From the NCBI GenBank assembly GCA_032716605.1, contig CM064502.1, positions 38,378,895 to 38,442,894 on the forward strand: a DNA stretch of 64,000 nucleotides. The letters run 5' to 3'. Source of the DNA: Paralithodes platypus. Taxonomy: Eukaryota > Arthropoda > Malacostraca > Decapoda > Lithodidae. Shown here one piece after another: positions 35,074 through 46,327 of this stretch. Every line of letters begins with the position of its first letter. Position 1 is the first letter of the stretch. The notes below the pieces were generated by a model. It did no database searches, was not told the DNA's origin, and was given only the letters and a program-made list of their open reading frames with translations. The position numbers were made by a program, and so were the translations under genes.

Positions 35074-35293
35074 TACAGTCGCAATAATAAGTGATGTTTC
35101 GGCACCAAGTATGTTTTGATCAATAATTGGTATCAGCAATAACTAAGCTTCATTTCTTCATATTGAGTGAAATATACAAACATGTTCCTACACCCACCCA
35201 AATTCTTCAACATCTGAAAGACATTAATACAACATCGAGCAAACCAAACATACAGTAATGACAGATGGCACATGACTTATTAGCGCGACCGTA
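35074..35293. mobile_element. MITE family A, copy 3
   Basis: Starts TACAGTCGCAATAATAAGTG and ends ACTTATTAGCGCGACCGTA. About 220 bp, with TA at both ends. A short (CATA)n run follows. Confidence 0.88.
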
Positions 35294-35337
35294 CATACAT
35301 ACATACATGCATACAACTCTTCCATATCCTTGATTAT

Positions 35338-35551
35338 TTAACCCTTTGAAAATTATGACTAATTTTGACAGTATTCTGGCTATCAATAGACGATTTCATA
35401 CAGTTTAGGAAGTATCTGTGGAAATCATAAGGGTAACGACTATCTCAACTAACCCTCTGACTTCCATATACCGTTCCTAATATGAATAAAATCGTTCAAT
35501 AATACCAAGCAAACAGAATAGACATACGTTATCATCTCTTCTAAGGGTTAA
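35338..35551. mobile_element. TTAACCC MITE family H
   Basis: 214 bp between TTAACCCTTTGAAAATTATG and, inward from the right, TTAACCCTTAGAAGAGATGA. The right TTAA (35548-35551) is also the first TTAA of the next family B element. Confidence 0.7.
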
Positions 35552-35910
35552 GGGGGGATGGGCGTATGTATTTGCTTATTTATGTATCTCTTTATTATAT
35601 TTCAAGTTTCCTCCCTAGACCTCCATCAAGCCTAAAAAAAAACACCCCCCAGGAACCTCCTTCAAGAATTTGTGTTTACATTTTTCGGTAGATAAACGTC
35701 CCGGCCGAAGTCCGGATCTTTTTAAATTGCAGGCTCACTGTCGCTCGCCAGGAAAAAAACGACACCTAAATGGGACGGAAGGTGTTGATATTCACGAAGA
35801 AATGGGACGAAAGCTCTTAAAATCGACAAACTAATGGGGCGAACATCTTAAAATACCAAACTAATGGGGTTAAACAAGGCAAAAATCTCTCAAATGAATT
35901 CTCCCCTTAC
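35548..35910. mobile_element. TTAA MITE family B, copy 4
   Basis: Starts TTAAGGGGGGATGGG. Core CCCGGCCGAAGTCCGG and GCTCACTGTCGCTCGCCAGG are present. The right TTAA has become TTAC. Confidence 0.75.
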
Positions 35911-36023
35911 GATTGTATATAGCAATAAAGTGATAAAGTCTACGGTCCCTACACATACCACATAATTCCTAACCCGTCAATATGACACCGGTACCCTAGT
36001 AGTTGTAAGAGCAATGGAAAGTA

Positions 36024-36238
36024 CTATAGTCTATTCGCTGTAAGTAGGCGAGAAATCCTGAACTCTATCCTCTGTAACTCAAAAATGGCTAGAGCAAATT
36101 GGCTGTACATTTTCACACATATTCCTTGACTGACTCTTCCCAAATGGTAGAAATATTAGCTCGATTACTCTAGTCGTTTTTAAGTTACAGAGGTTGGAAG
36201 TCGTGATTTCTCGCCTACTTACAGCGAATAGACTATAG
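36024..36238. mobile_element. Long-TIR MITE family I, copy 1
   Basis: Both ends read CTATAGTCTATTCGCTGTAA inward and remain similar for about 80 bp (CCTCTGTAACT, CTAGAG motifs). About 215 bp. Other copies lie at 50792 and 57787. Confidence 0.85.
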
Positions 36239-36326
36239 CACATTATTGCAGTACTACCATTGCTATTTTAACATGTCGTGGAATATAATACTGAAACATA
36301 GAAACTTCTTACTTCCCATTAAGTAT

Positions 36327-36932
36327 TGAGGGAGGGAGGGTGGAGGGAGGGATGTAGTGGAAGGGAGGGTGGGAGATGGATGTAGTGGGGACGGAGAGAG
36401 GGAGAGGGGTGCATGCATTGGGGAGGAGGGAGGAAGGGGTGAATGCAGTGGGGAGGGAGGAAGGAAGAGGGTGAATGCAGTGGAGAGGGAGGGTAATGCA
36501 ATGGGGAGGGAGGGAGGAAGGATGGTGAATGCAATGGGGAGGGAGGGAGGAAGGATGGTGAATGCAGTGGGGAGATAGGGAGGAAGTGGGTGAATGTAGT
36601 GGGGAGGGAGGGAGAGGGGTGCATGCAGTGGGGAGGAGGGAGGAAGGATGGTGAATGCAGTGGAGAGGGAGGGAGGAAGGATGGTGAATGCAATGGGGAG
36701 GGAGGGAGGAAGGATGGTGAATGCAGTGGAGAGGGAGGGTAATGCAATGGGGAGGGAGGGAGGAAGGATGGTGAATGCAATGGGGAAGGAGGGAGGAAGG
36801 ACGGTGAATGCAATGGGGAGGGAGGGAGGAAGGATGGTGAATGCAGTGGGGAGGGAGGAAGGAAGGATGGTGAATGCAGTGGAGAGGGAGGGTAATGCAA
36901 TGGGGAGGGAGGGAGGAAGGATGGTGAATGCA
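36327..36932. repeat. 33-bp minisatellite (GA-rich), left block
   Basis: Units of GTGAATGCAATGGGGAGGGA followed by GGGAGGAAGGATG. The 33-bp length keeps one frame open as an 11-residue repeat (MVNAMGREGGR), so the open frames are repeat artefacts. The array resumes at 39895, beyond a LINE. Confidence 0.95.
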
Positions 36933-36933
36933 A

Positions 36934-36965
<32 letters not shown>

Positions 36966-39894
36966 ACAATGAACGGAGGAAGGAAAAACACAGATAAAAC
37001 AAAAAGGTCCATGTGCCTAAAGGCATCCTCCATTCATAAAATGTTTGTAACAACTGGATTTAAACATTTGTAGATTGTAAGTTTGTGGAAAGCAATTCGA
37101 GGGAAGTGAATTCCAAAGAGTAGTAGCTCTGGGGATAAATGAATTCTGATAAGCAGAAGTTCTGCATTGTGGAGGAGAAAGTGTAAATTCATGGGCGCTC
37201 TCAGCTGCCCTAGTTCTACGGGGAAAGATGTGGAGAGGCGGCACAATTGAAGCAAGTTCCTCGGAACAATTGCTGTGAAAATATCTGTAGAATAATGCAA
37301 GGGATGCAACGTTTCTTCGTATGGATAATGTAGGAAGGTCCTGTGTGATTGCAGGGTTATTGATTAATCTAATAGCTTTATTTTGAATTTTGTCCAACTG
37401 CCTCAATGCAACCACTCCACTTCCACCCCACAGAGGTGAACAGTAATCCATCTGAGAACGCACATGACTTTTATATATCACGGCCAACTGCTCGTCAGTG
37501 AAGAATTCTCGAACTCTGTACAGGAGTCCCAGTTTTTTAGAGGCATTCTTAGCAATGCTTCTAACATAATGTGTCCAGCTCAAGTTAGTAGTTAATGTTA
37601 CACCGAGAATGTCAATACTAGGGGAAGTGGGAATATTTACATCATTAAAAAATATATGGGAGTCAGTGAGATTCTGTCGGTTAGAAAATTGAATGTACTT
37701 GGTTTTCTGTGCATTAAAGGAAACTAGATTCTTTTGTCCCCATCCATTAATTCTAGAAAGGTCCTGGTTCAGAGAAATTGCAGTGTTTATTTTTGAATTT
37801 ATAAGATCGGGTTGGGTGAAAGAATTGGTAAATGTGAAGGAACTGTGGAGTGTTGAGTCATCTGCGTAGGAATGTATTGGATTATGAGTGGTAGATATGA
37901 GATCATTGATATGAATGAGGAACAGAATTGGGGCCAAAACTGATCCCTGGGGAACACCAGCATTTATTGAGTGAAATTGAGAATAAAGGCCATCTACCAT
38001 TACACGTATTTTTCTGTTATGAAGATAAGAAGAAATTAGTGGAACTAATGATGCAAGGCCGTAGTGTGACATCTTCGACAATAAGGATTGATGCCAGACT
38101 CTATCAAATGCCTTTGATATATCCAGTGCTATTGTATGTGTTTCACCATGTTGGTCTGTAGCTTGGTTGATTTGATGCGTAAGAAGGCAAAGCATGTCTG
38201 CAGTTGATCGACATCGTCTAAAACCATATTGCCTATCACTGATTAATTTATAATTCTCAAGATGCTTAATTATGTGATTATTTAATATAATTTCAAAGAC
38301 TTTACCAAGAGTGGAAGTTATAGCTATTGGTCTGTAGTTTGATGGATCTGAAGAGGCACCTTTTTTAGGAACTGGATGGATGTTTCTTCTTTCCAGGGTA
38401 CTGGGAAGCATGAGGTATGAGTACACAGACGGAAAAATTTGCCAATACAGGAGTGAGCACCAAGGAGCAATCTTAAGTACTATTGGAATTTCATCTGGAC
38501 CAGGAGCCTTATCTACCGAGAGATTCTGCAAAATAGTTTTGACATGTCTGGTGTGGATCTTAAGTGAGGGAATTTCAGGCGAATTAAAATTAAGTACAGG
38601 GACATCTTGATTTATTTCATCTAAGGTTGAGTTGGTGGAGAAAATATCCGCAAGAAGGTTAGCTTTTCCTCGTGGGTCACTTACAAGATTGCCAGTCGGA
38701 GATTTTAATGGTGGAATGGATGAAGCAGTAGTGAAGTTGGATTTAAATGAGTTAAGAGTAGACAAAATATTTTGTTATCATTTGGATTATTTAGAAGTTT
38801 ATTTGCCTGCTTGTGGAGAAAGTTTGATTTAGTTAGGTTTAATACAGTTTTGGCATGATTTCTGATGTTTCTAAAGTAATTAAAGGCTTCATGTGTTTTT
38901 GATCTTGTGTATGCATTGTAGGCTATTGCTTTTTGTTCAGTTACTCTAGCACAATTATGGTCAAACCATTTAGGTGAATTAGATCTTTTACTGTACTTTT
39001 GATGAGGAATAAAAGTTTCCATTCCAATTTTTACAAAATCTTGTATGTGGCTCAAGGTGGAGTGTGCATCATTAGAAAAGAAAGAGGTCCAGGGAATATC
39101 AATAAAGAAACCTTGAAGACCCTCCCAGTCTGCCCTATCGTAATGCCATTTAGTCACCAAAACAGGTTCAGAGTGGGAAGGTGTGGTAGGTGATAGACAG
39201 GTGGCCTGTATCAGACAGTGATCAGAAGATCCAAGCGGGGACCTCACTGTAACATCATAATTTTCTGAATTGGTTGTTAAAAATAAGTCCAGTAGGTGGG
39301 AATTATGATTAGGATTATATGGTACACGGGTGGGTTGGTTGACTAGTTGAGTGAGATTAAATGAGTCTGCAAATAGCTCACATTCAAGACCAGCATCATC
39401 AGTCCTGGCTGAATGAGTGAGCCATTCAACATTATGGACATTAAAATCACCCAACACAGTGATTTCAGAAGAAGCATTTAAGTTGAGGACACTGAGTTGT
39501 GAGGACAGAGAATCAAAAAGACTTTGCTCTGGAGGAGTATTTGGGGAACGGTAGATGCAACATATGTATTTAAATTTACCAGCAGAAATTAATTTGTATA
39601 TAGAATAATCAAAATAGGGACAATTGAAACTAGTAACCTCCTCCAGGGCAATTTCAGATTTTGCGAAGCAACATACACCTCCTTTAGGTCTGAAATTTTG
39701 GAGCAGTTGATAACCTGGAAAATTAAATCTAGACGTGTCAGATGTGGATGTTACTTGAGTCTCTGTCAAAAAAAGGAGAGTAGGGGATTCTGCTTGAAGA
39801 AATTGGTGTACAGAATTGATGTTAGAGTGAAGTCCCCTTATATTACTAAAGAAAAAGCTGCACCGACGAGCAGCTTTGGGACGTTGCAATGCTC
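36934..39894 (-). pseudogene. Near-complete LINE (Jockey/CR1-like, family J2), one frameshift
   Basis: Minus strand. The endonuclease (about 39880-38770) has FFSNIRGLHS, LTETQV, GDFNVHNVEW and LGSSDHCL. The RT frame (about 38765-37017) has [68 protein letters not shown] and TTLWNSLPSNCF. A single frame change near 38765-38770, in the AAAATATTTTG run, separates the two. The poly(A) is the T run at 36934-36959. The element lies inside the GA-rich minisatellite, with a possible short duplication (CAAT) at the borders. The 5' end is truncated just upstream of the endonuclease. Confidence 0.92.
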
Positions 39895-40112
39895 TTGACA
39901 ATGGGAAGGGAGGGAGGAAGGATGGTGAATGCAGTGGGGAGATAGGGAGAAAGTGGGTGAATGTAGTGGGGAGGGAGGGAGAGGGGTGCATGCAGTGGGG
40001 AGGAGGGAGGAAGGGGTGAATGCAGTGGGGATGGAGGGAGGAAGGGGGTGAATGAAGTGGGGAGGGAGGTAGGAAGGGGGTGAATGCAGTGGGGAGGGAG
40101 GGAGGAATGGGG
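39895..40112. repeat. 33-bp minisatellite (GA-rich), right block
   Basis: Same unit family as 36327-36932, continuing across the inserted LINE. Confidence 0.93.
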
Positions 40113-40138
40113 TTAGAATAATAGGACAACACACATTC

Positions 40139-40458
40139 TTAACCCTTACTATACCAGCGACGTACGTTGCCCGACAATAAAAAAGTAACTTGCAAGTTCC
40201 AGCGACGTACAACATACGTCCGTAATATGCGGTCCTTGTATCGAGCGGTACCTGGCACCATGACTTGTAAACACTACTTTGAGTCCTTGGCAACACTTCT
40301 CAGACTGTATATAAGCTCCCACAGGCGAGCTGGCTCAGTACTCATTCAAGTTTCTGGGTGAGAGGTTGCCCTCTCTCGACTCTGAAGCCATTTTGGTCAC
40401 AATGCGTGGTATTGGAGGTTACATTTATAGTAATACCCTCTGGTACAGTAGGGGTTAA
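40139..40458. mobile_element. TTAACCC MITE family G
   Basis: Ends TTAACCCTTACTATACCAGC and, inward from the right, TTAACCCCTACTGTACCAGA. TTAA is on both sides. The interior has a repeated CCAGCGACGTAC motif (40157 and 40199). No ORF. Confidence 0.85.
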
Positions 40459-40504
40459 GAACATTATTTGATTAACTCATTACATGAGTTACCTGAGAAG
40501 TGCG

Positions 40505-40850
40505 TTTGAAGTTACATGGAGGTAGACAGATTAAACAGGAAGTACGATAGCATTGTGGTGTGGATGTGAATGTGTTGGAGCATGCGAGAAAGGAACACCT
40601 TGAGATGGTTCGGTCAAGTAGAATGTATGAGGAGTGAGAAAATGACTAAGAGAGTGTACGAGAGTGATGTGGAAGGACAGAGAGGAAAATGCAGACCGAA
40701 AGTGAGGTGGAAGGATGGAGTTGAGAGGTATATGCAAGAAAATTGTGTTGGGTGGGAGGAGGGGTACCGGCTGACAGAGGTGCATGTAGGCGATTCATTC
40801 GTGGCCACCTGTTCGGGGATCATGGCGTCTGACAATAGATAGATTATTTG
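40505..40850 (+). pseudogene. LINE R copy 2, 3' end only
   Basis: Short 5'-truncated fragment of the LINE at 59244-62360. The conserved C-terminus LRWFGQVECM, ESDVEGQRGK and RWKDGVERYM is visible. It ends in an AATAGATAGATT-type tail. Confidence 0.85.
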
Positions 40851-40889
40851 CCGATACTAAGGAATATGCTACAGAAAGCTCCCCAAAAG

Positions 40890-41260
40890 GTAAGGGGAGG
40901 CAGACCGTTTTTCTGGACCACTTTCTCCTTCATGTTTAGCCCCAATAGTTTTGAGATTATAAGACGTTCGGCCCATTAGTTTGGCGATTTTAATAAATTT
41001 CGCCCCATTTCGTTGTCAATTTTAAGACCTTTCATGCCATTTAGGTGTCGATTATTTCCTGGCGAGCGATATCAAGCCTGCAATTTTAAGAGGAACCGGC
41101 CTTCGGCCAGGACATTTTTCTACCGAAAAATGTAAACATTTATTTTGAAGGGAGGTCTACGGGGTGTTTTTCTAAGCTTAATGGAGGTCTAGGGAGGAAA
41201 TTAAAAAAATATATGAATAAATGAATTAATAGACCAAACAAACAGCCACTGTCCCCTTAA
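40890..41260. mobile_element. TTAA MITE family B, copy 5 (reverse orientation)
   Basis: Left end GTAAGGGGAGGCAGACCG (the TTAA is mutated to GTAA). The right end CACTGTCCCCTTAA has its TTAA at 41257-41260, which also starts the next element. The core with CGGCCTTCGGCC and CTGGCGAGCGATA is present. Confidence 0.85.
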
Positions 41261-41744
41261 CCCTTTACGAGCGGCCTATGCGGTTTATTTATATGTACCG
41301 CCCAGCGGGGTGTTTTTAGCCAAAATAGGGCTGTTTACGTGATCATTTTCATGCCTAAATAAGACCCAGAACGTAAAACAAGTATCTATCCCTGAAAGGG
41401 CATAAACAGAGCTTTCGAATGACACCATAACGATCCTTTTATGATGGCTAGTTTTCTTGCAATAACCGTGCAACGCGAGTGCAAAAAGCAGGTAATTAGC
41501 CACTTTCCCGATACAATTCCGTATATAGCGAGTGAGAGAGGTAGGAGGGAGGTGAGATTCGTGTCAGTAGGTTCGCCGCGGTGGTCTGGAGCAGTCATAC
41601 ACTCGCTACTCTCCTGCCACCACTTGTCTCTCTCTCTCAGCAACATTACATGCTGAAATTGCCACTCGAGTTATGTCGAGCGCCGCCACATAGTCCAGCT
41701 TTATTTAACTCGACTTATGTGGTGAGCCGCTTTTTAAGGGTTAA
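41257..41744. mobile_element. TTAACCC MITE family D, copy 1
   Basis: 488 bp with ends TTAACCCTTTACGAGCGGCC and, inward, TTAACCCTTAAAAAGCGGCT. Almost identical to 48189-48676. A hairpin CATAAGTCG...TGTCGAGCGCC lies near the right end. Non-coding. Confidence 0.9.
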
Positions 41745-42106
41745 GTATGCTCAACTGGGGAAAGGGAGGGGTGGGGGTGGTGGGGCACTTGTTACACGAA
41801 GCACTGTCTTTTGTCTTTCTCATACACATAACAAAAACTCTGCCGTAATTCAGTGGTTAATTTTGTATTTGGGTAATTTATTCGCGCTTTAAAGTGTTTC
41901 TTTACATTTTAACTGGCATCACACATATACTGTTTAATTTTATTTTCAATTATGGGTAAACCAAAATAATATAAAATTAGTGAAAAATATAGTTTGCGTG
42001 AACAACACATGCGTATTGACTACGATCAAATTATACATTATACCATAAATTATTTTTTAAGGATTCTAATACATTACCTACGATGCTTAGCAATAAATGT
42101 ATTATG

Positions 42107-42536
42107 TTAAGGGAGGCCACCTCACTTTTTTTTATCTTTCTCTCCCTCTCTCTTGGGTTTGTATCCATTTGGCCCCATTCAGCCATTCTCTCTTTCCCTG
42201 GCCTGTATCCATGCTGCCCCATTCAACCAACTTTTTTAAGACGTTTACCCCCATCCAGGTGTCAATAGTTTCCTGGCGATCGTTAGCGAGCCAGCATATA
42301 TATTTTTTTGTTTTGACAGCAAGCTAAATTTGTACATTTGTCGATAGAAAACTTTCTCCAGCGAAGCCGGATTTCTCCATACAATGCTGGCTTGCTATCG
42401 CTCGCCAGGAAGAAATCGACACCTGGATGGGGATAAACGTCTTAAAAAAGTTGGTTGAATGGGGCAGCATGGATACAGGCCAGGGAAAGAGAGAACAGTA
42501 GAGAGAGATACAAAAACAAATGGTGACCCCCCTTAA
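42107..42536. mobile_element. TTAA MITE family C, copy 1 (near-palindromic)
   Basis: Bounded by TTAA. Ends TTAAGGGAGGCCACC and TTAAGGGGGGTCACC. The two halves are largely inverted copies of each other around GTCGATAGAAAACTTTCTCC, with CTGGCGATCGTTAGCGAGCC and its inverse. The core resembles family B. Confidence 0.85.
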
Positions 42537-42921
42537 ATCACATGATATCTCCACAATAGTAAGAGAAATGCCTTATAGATTATATTTGTAGCTAAAAACC
42601 CTCTCAGATGGTACCGATGTTCACCGTGGGCCATGGACTATCAGAGAAAATGTATTATTATCATTAGTATTATTATTATTATTATTATAACTAATACATT
42701 ATCTCTTTATGTATACTAGGATAAACTTCTTACAAACATTTTGGCTATCATTAGACAATTTTATTAAGTTTAGGAATGAATTTTGAAAGTCAATTGGTTG
42801 ATTCTGATAAAATGTACCCCTTTGATCTCAAGAAAACCTTCCTAATCTGCATAGCATGGTCTAACTAGAGGGGCAATCAGTAGAAAGCATTCCTCCGCCT
42901 ACGGTGACTGGTTCATTACCA

Positions 42922-43275
42922 TTAACACTTACGCTGCAGGCATATTTCCGCCTATTTCCGCCATATTAGGTCTCATTCAGGCACTCCTGATTCATTAGGC
43001 AAGTGTCTGAATGAAATGAAATGTATTCAGGAGAAAACTAAAAGAAAATAGCTTCAAAATGACGCCAGAACGAGCTTCGTAGCTACCACAGACATTCGCT
43101 AAAATGAACAATTCTCGCTAATGTCACGCTATATTTGCCTTTGGCAGCACTGTATATCTAGCGAGACACTGACTCAGAGCCTTTAGTGCACCGGCCGGCT
43201 GGCTGGGAGAAGGAGGGGTGGCCTGTCGCGCTCGCGCTCCCTCACACTCGATTTGACAGGCTTTAAGAGTCTTTA
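42922..43275. mobile_element. TTAA element family E, copy 1 (reverse orientation, decayed)
   Basis: Starts TTAACACTTACGCTGC. Internal segments (GAAATGTATTCAG, AGCTTCAAAATGA, CCAGAACGAGCT, CGTAGCTACC) match the reverse complement of 52770-53176. The right end is not clear. Confidence 0.6.
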
Positions 43276-43389
43276 AAAGCCTGTAGATTGCTGTAAATTG
43301 CCATGGCACCCAGGAAAGTCTCCCGCAGCCAATGGGTTGACATAGATCGAAATTTTCTTCTGGATCTGGGTTCCAGGATATGATCCAGA

Positions 43390-43680
43390 TCACCTACTAA
43401 AATGAATCACTTCTTCTTTGGCGCACATCCTATCTGCCCACCAAATTTCGTAAAATTCATAGAGCATATCCTATATGCCCACCAAATTCCGTGAATATCT
43501 CCGGATGGATCTCCATCCCTTCCTAACTTGAATTACTTCTTTCTTGGCCCATATCCTATCTGGCCACCAAATATCATAAAAATCAAATCATAACTTTGTG
43601 AGATATCTTGCATACAGACAAACAAATAAACAGACAGACAGAGGCGAAAACATAACCTCCGTCCAAATTAATTATCAGAG
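43390..43680 (-). repeat. Dispersed-looking repeat (TATGTTTTCGCCTCTGTCTG type)
   Basis: The minus strand begins GAGGTTATGTTTTCGCCTCT and continues with (CTGT)n and three diverged ATATTTGGTGGCCAGATAGG-like modules. It resembles a dispersed repeat type but its class was not determined. It ends about 55 bp from the left-most IR exon. Confidence 0.45.
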
Positions 43681-43737
43681 GTAACAATAACCAAAATATA
43701 AAGAAGAAACACGTGCTCGTTTACTGAAGGGGCTAAC

Positions 43738-43897
43738 CTGAACGAGAAGGCAGCTCACGACCATGGTTGAGGCGAGGACAGCCACCCACACTTCATCATG
43801 GAAGGGATAGTAACAGTTGAGCCAGCTGGGCCGGATCACAGGCTTGGCCAGGGCGAATACCACGGGAGTGTAGTCCACCACATGAGCGTAGTCCCAC
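43738..43897 (-). CDS. Ionotropic receptor gene, exon 4 of those visible
   Basis: 160-nt exon with acceptor TTTCCTGCAG at its right edge and donor CAG|GTTAGC at its left edge. It enters in phase 2 and leaves in phase 0. It encodes WDYAHVVDYTPVVFALAKP, then RPSWLNCYYPFHDEVW, then the start of a hydrophobic helix (VAVLASTMVVSCLLVQ). This corresponds to the end of the first ligand-binding lobe, the pre-M1 amphipathic W..LYYP segment and the beginning of membrane helix M1 in arthropod IRs. The product would be a chemosensory cation channel subunit in sensory dendrites. The following exons (rest of M1, pore, M2, second lobe, M3) are not seen in the window. Confidence 0.85.
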
Positions 43898-43924
43898 CTG
43901 CAGGAAACACAGAAAGTAGCTAAG

Positions 43925-44260
43925 AGGTGCCGTTGTAAAGGCTTATCCCTCAATACCTTCACCTGACACAGCTTCCTCTCTCTCCAACACTCCTTCTCCC
44001 CTCTCTACACTCTTCACAAAAATAGGATATGTAGATACAAGGTGCCGTTGTAAAGGCTTATCCCTCAATACCTTCACCTGACACTATGGCTAATAACACA
44101 GATAACAAAGCCACTCAAACAGCTTCCTCTCTCTCCAACACCCTTCTCTCCTATCTACACTCTTCAGAAAAAAATAGAGAAAAATAGGAAAAGTAGAAAG
44201 TGGCTACGAGGTGCCTTTATAAAGGCTTATCCCTCAATACCTTCACCTGGCCTGACCTGA
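43925..44260. repeat. Intronic direct repeats, about 115-170 bp spacing
   Basis: GTAAAGGCTTATCCCTCAAT with CCTTCACCTG appears three times (from about 43934, 44049 and 44219), with CTTCCTCTCTCTCCAACA between. This is local duplication in the IR intron just upstream of the exon at 43738-43897. Confidence 0.85.
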
Positions 44261-44287
44261 CTATTTACCACTTGCGAGTTACCGGCT

Positions 44288-44663
44288 TTAAGGGGGTAGT
44301 ACTCGCTTTTTCTGGACCCCCTTCTCCCTCATGTTTAGCATATTAGTTGAGGTATCAAGACGTTCGTTCCGTTAGTTTGGCAATTTTGAGCCCTTTCGCC
44401 TCATTTTGTTATCAATATTAAGACCTCTCGTGCCCTTTAAGTTTCGATTTTTACCTGGCGAGCGAGAGTGAGCCTCCAATTTTAGAAGGAACCGGCCTCT
44501 GGCCGGGAAATTTTTCTACCGAAAAAATTACAAATTATCTTGAAAGGGGGTCTAGGGGATGTTTTTCTAAGCTTGATAGATGTCTAGCAAAAACACTAAA
44601 ACATTAAAATAATAATAATAATAAATAAATATATACACCAAAAACCAAGCACTACCCCCTTAA
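44288..44663. mobile_element. TTAA MITE family B variant, copy 6 (reverse orientation)
   Basis: Both ends read TTAAGGGGGTAGT inward with TTAA preserved. The core GGCGAGCGAGAGTGAGCC and CGGCCTCTGGCCGGG are present. An (AAT)n run lies near 44608-44628. Confidence 0.88.
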
Positions 44664-44719
44664 GGAAGTTGGAGGTTTATACATTGATATTTTTCAGAAT
44701 TACCGCCAAGTAGGCCTAC

Positions 44720-44890
44720 TATCAACGACAACAGTTCAATCCCCCAACTTGCCACTGTATGAATCTGAAACACCTGGGGGTCGATTACAAAGCATATGAC
44801 AGACAATTATTAGTTTTGTTTTCAATCTCCAGGTGTTCAGATTCACACAGTGATTACGTGACCGAACTTTTGTCGTTGGGATTACGTTGA
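44720..44890. repeat. Imperfect inverted repeat
   Basis: ATCAACGACAACAGTTCAATCC is inverted at GAACTTTTGTCGTTGGGAT, and ACTGTATGAATCTGAAACACCTGG is inverted at CCAGGTGTTCAGATTCACACAGT. Probably a MITE of about 165 bp. Confidence 0.7.
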
Positions 44891-45837
44891 ATACATATAG
44901 AAATGCATACACTTAATATTAGTAAACTTTATATCCATCACAACTTATATATTTGATATATTTCTGCTAGATTTCTAGGGAGTAGGGGAGGGAAAATATC
45001 CAGTAAATGAGTTGGGGCGAAGGGGGGGGGGGGGGAGACGGCGGACACATGGGGGGGGGGGGATAGCAGGAGGTGGTGGAGGGCAAACGTATCACCTAAT
45101 CACAATGTCACGGGTCAGACCGTGACTGTGATTATATACTATAGGGTTAGCTATATTTCTCGAGCGCGGGAAAAATTGGGGAGGCGGGAACAGCTGTAGA
45201 GAAGAGGGATGGAGGCACAGGCATAGGCCTGTGTACCGCTAGGCGCCTCGCGTACATGCGTGCGTGTGTGCGTTCTTGCTTGTGAGCGTGGGTAGGCCGC
45301 CGTTACGCGTACATGTGTGTGTGCGTTCATGTTGTAGGCGTGGTCATAGGGAGTGTCCAGTCTTTTCATTGGCACCAAATTCAAAATGTGATGGGGGAGG
45401 GGAAAACCGAGGTTATAAAGGGGGCAGGAATGCCCAGGACAGGCCTTATTCTCCTCCTGCCCGACCCCAACGAGATAGTCCAATTTTGTTGTGCCCGCGA
45501 TGAATGGGTCGGCAGGGCTGCGAGGGCACCTCGTGCCCTAATTCAACCATAATCAGGTGAGTCCAATTCAGTTAGACAAGTGTCAACGTTGATTGAGATA
45601 TCCAGAGTGATGTGTGGTGGTGAGAGTGATGTGTGGTGGTGTGCTTGTGTGCGTTGGCCAGTCACCAGGACTGAGCCAGACCGTGCACATGGCCAAGGTT
45701 GTGACGCCGACCGAATTAGCTTAATGCTATGGCCGAGAATGGCAGGTGTAAGCATGACCCCACAGAGGGCTTGCTAAAGGCTAGGGATGCCCAGGGCGAC
45801 ATAGTTCTCCTGCGGCGATATCCCACTGATTTAGCTA
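44891..45837. other. No gene seen; poly-G tracts and GC-rich patch
   Basis: G runs lie at about 45022-45036 and 45051-45062. GC-rich sequence at 45150-45560 gives several overlapping open frames without recognisable motifs. Sequence at 45600-45780 is a diverged relative of the array that follows (CCCCACAGAGGG). Confidence 0.4.
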
Positions 45838-46327
45838 TGCACGTGGCCAGGGGTGTGTGTGGATGTGTGCGGGTGTGGTGAGTGACGCCGTAACGCTTAA
45901 CCCCACAGAGGGTGAGGTTACCGCTAGAGGGTAGTCGGCTTGAAGGGCTTGTCGTACTGCCCGTTTTGGGACCCTTTGATTAGGCAACTCTCATTAGTCT
46001 AGCGAGTCACGTGTGTGTGGATGTGTGCGGATGTGTAAGTGACGCCGTAACGCTTAACCCCACAGAGGGTGAGGTTACCGCTAGAGGATAGTCGGCTTGA
46101 AGGGCTTGTCGTACTGCCCGTTTTGAGACCCTTTGATTAGGCAACTCTCATTAGTCTAGCGAGTCACGTGTGTGTGGATGTGTGCGGATGTGTGAGTGAC
46201 GCCGTAGCATCTTAACCCCACAGAGGGTGATGGTTACCGCTAGAGGAGTGTCGGCTTGAAGGGCTTGTCGTACTGCCGTTTTGAGACCCTTTAATTAGGC
46301 AACTCTCATTAGTCTAGCGAGTCACGT
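45838..46327. repeat. 157-bp tandem array, about three units
   Basis: The junction motif GCGAGTCACGTG recurs at about 46003, 46160 and (as GCGAGTCACGTA) 46318. The period is 157-158 bp. Each unit has GACGCCGTAACGCTTAACCC, CCGCTAGAGG and AGGCAACTCTCATTAGTCTA. Confidence 0.92.

Noticed and set aside
36263..37073. MVNAMGREGGR and SPLHSPSFLPP repeat proteins
   Set aside because: Both strands of a 33-bp minisatellite whose length keeps the frames open.
45151..45777. Cluster of overlapping open frames on both strands
   Set aside because: GC-rich sequence with few stops; none shows a domain or a start context that favours it.
29571..46327. CRISPR-like repeat arrays (29571-30252, 45838-46327)
   Set aside because: Units are directly tandem with no unique spacers, and the genome is clearly eukaryotic.
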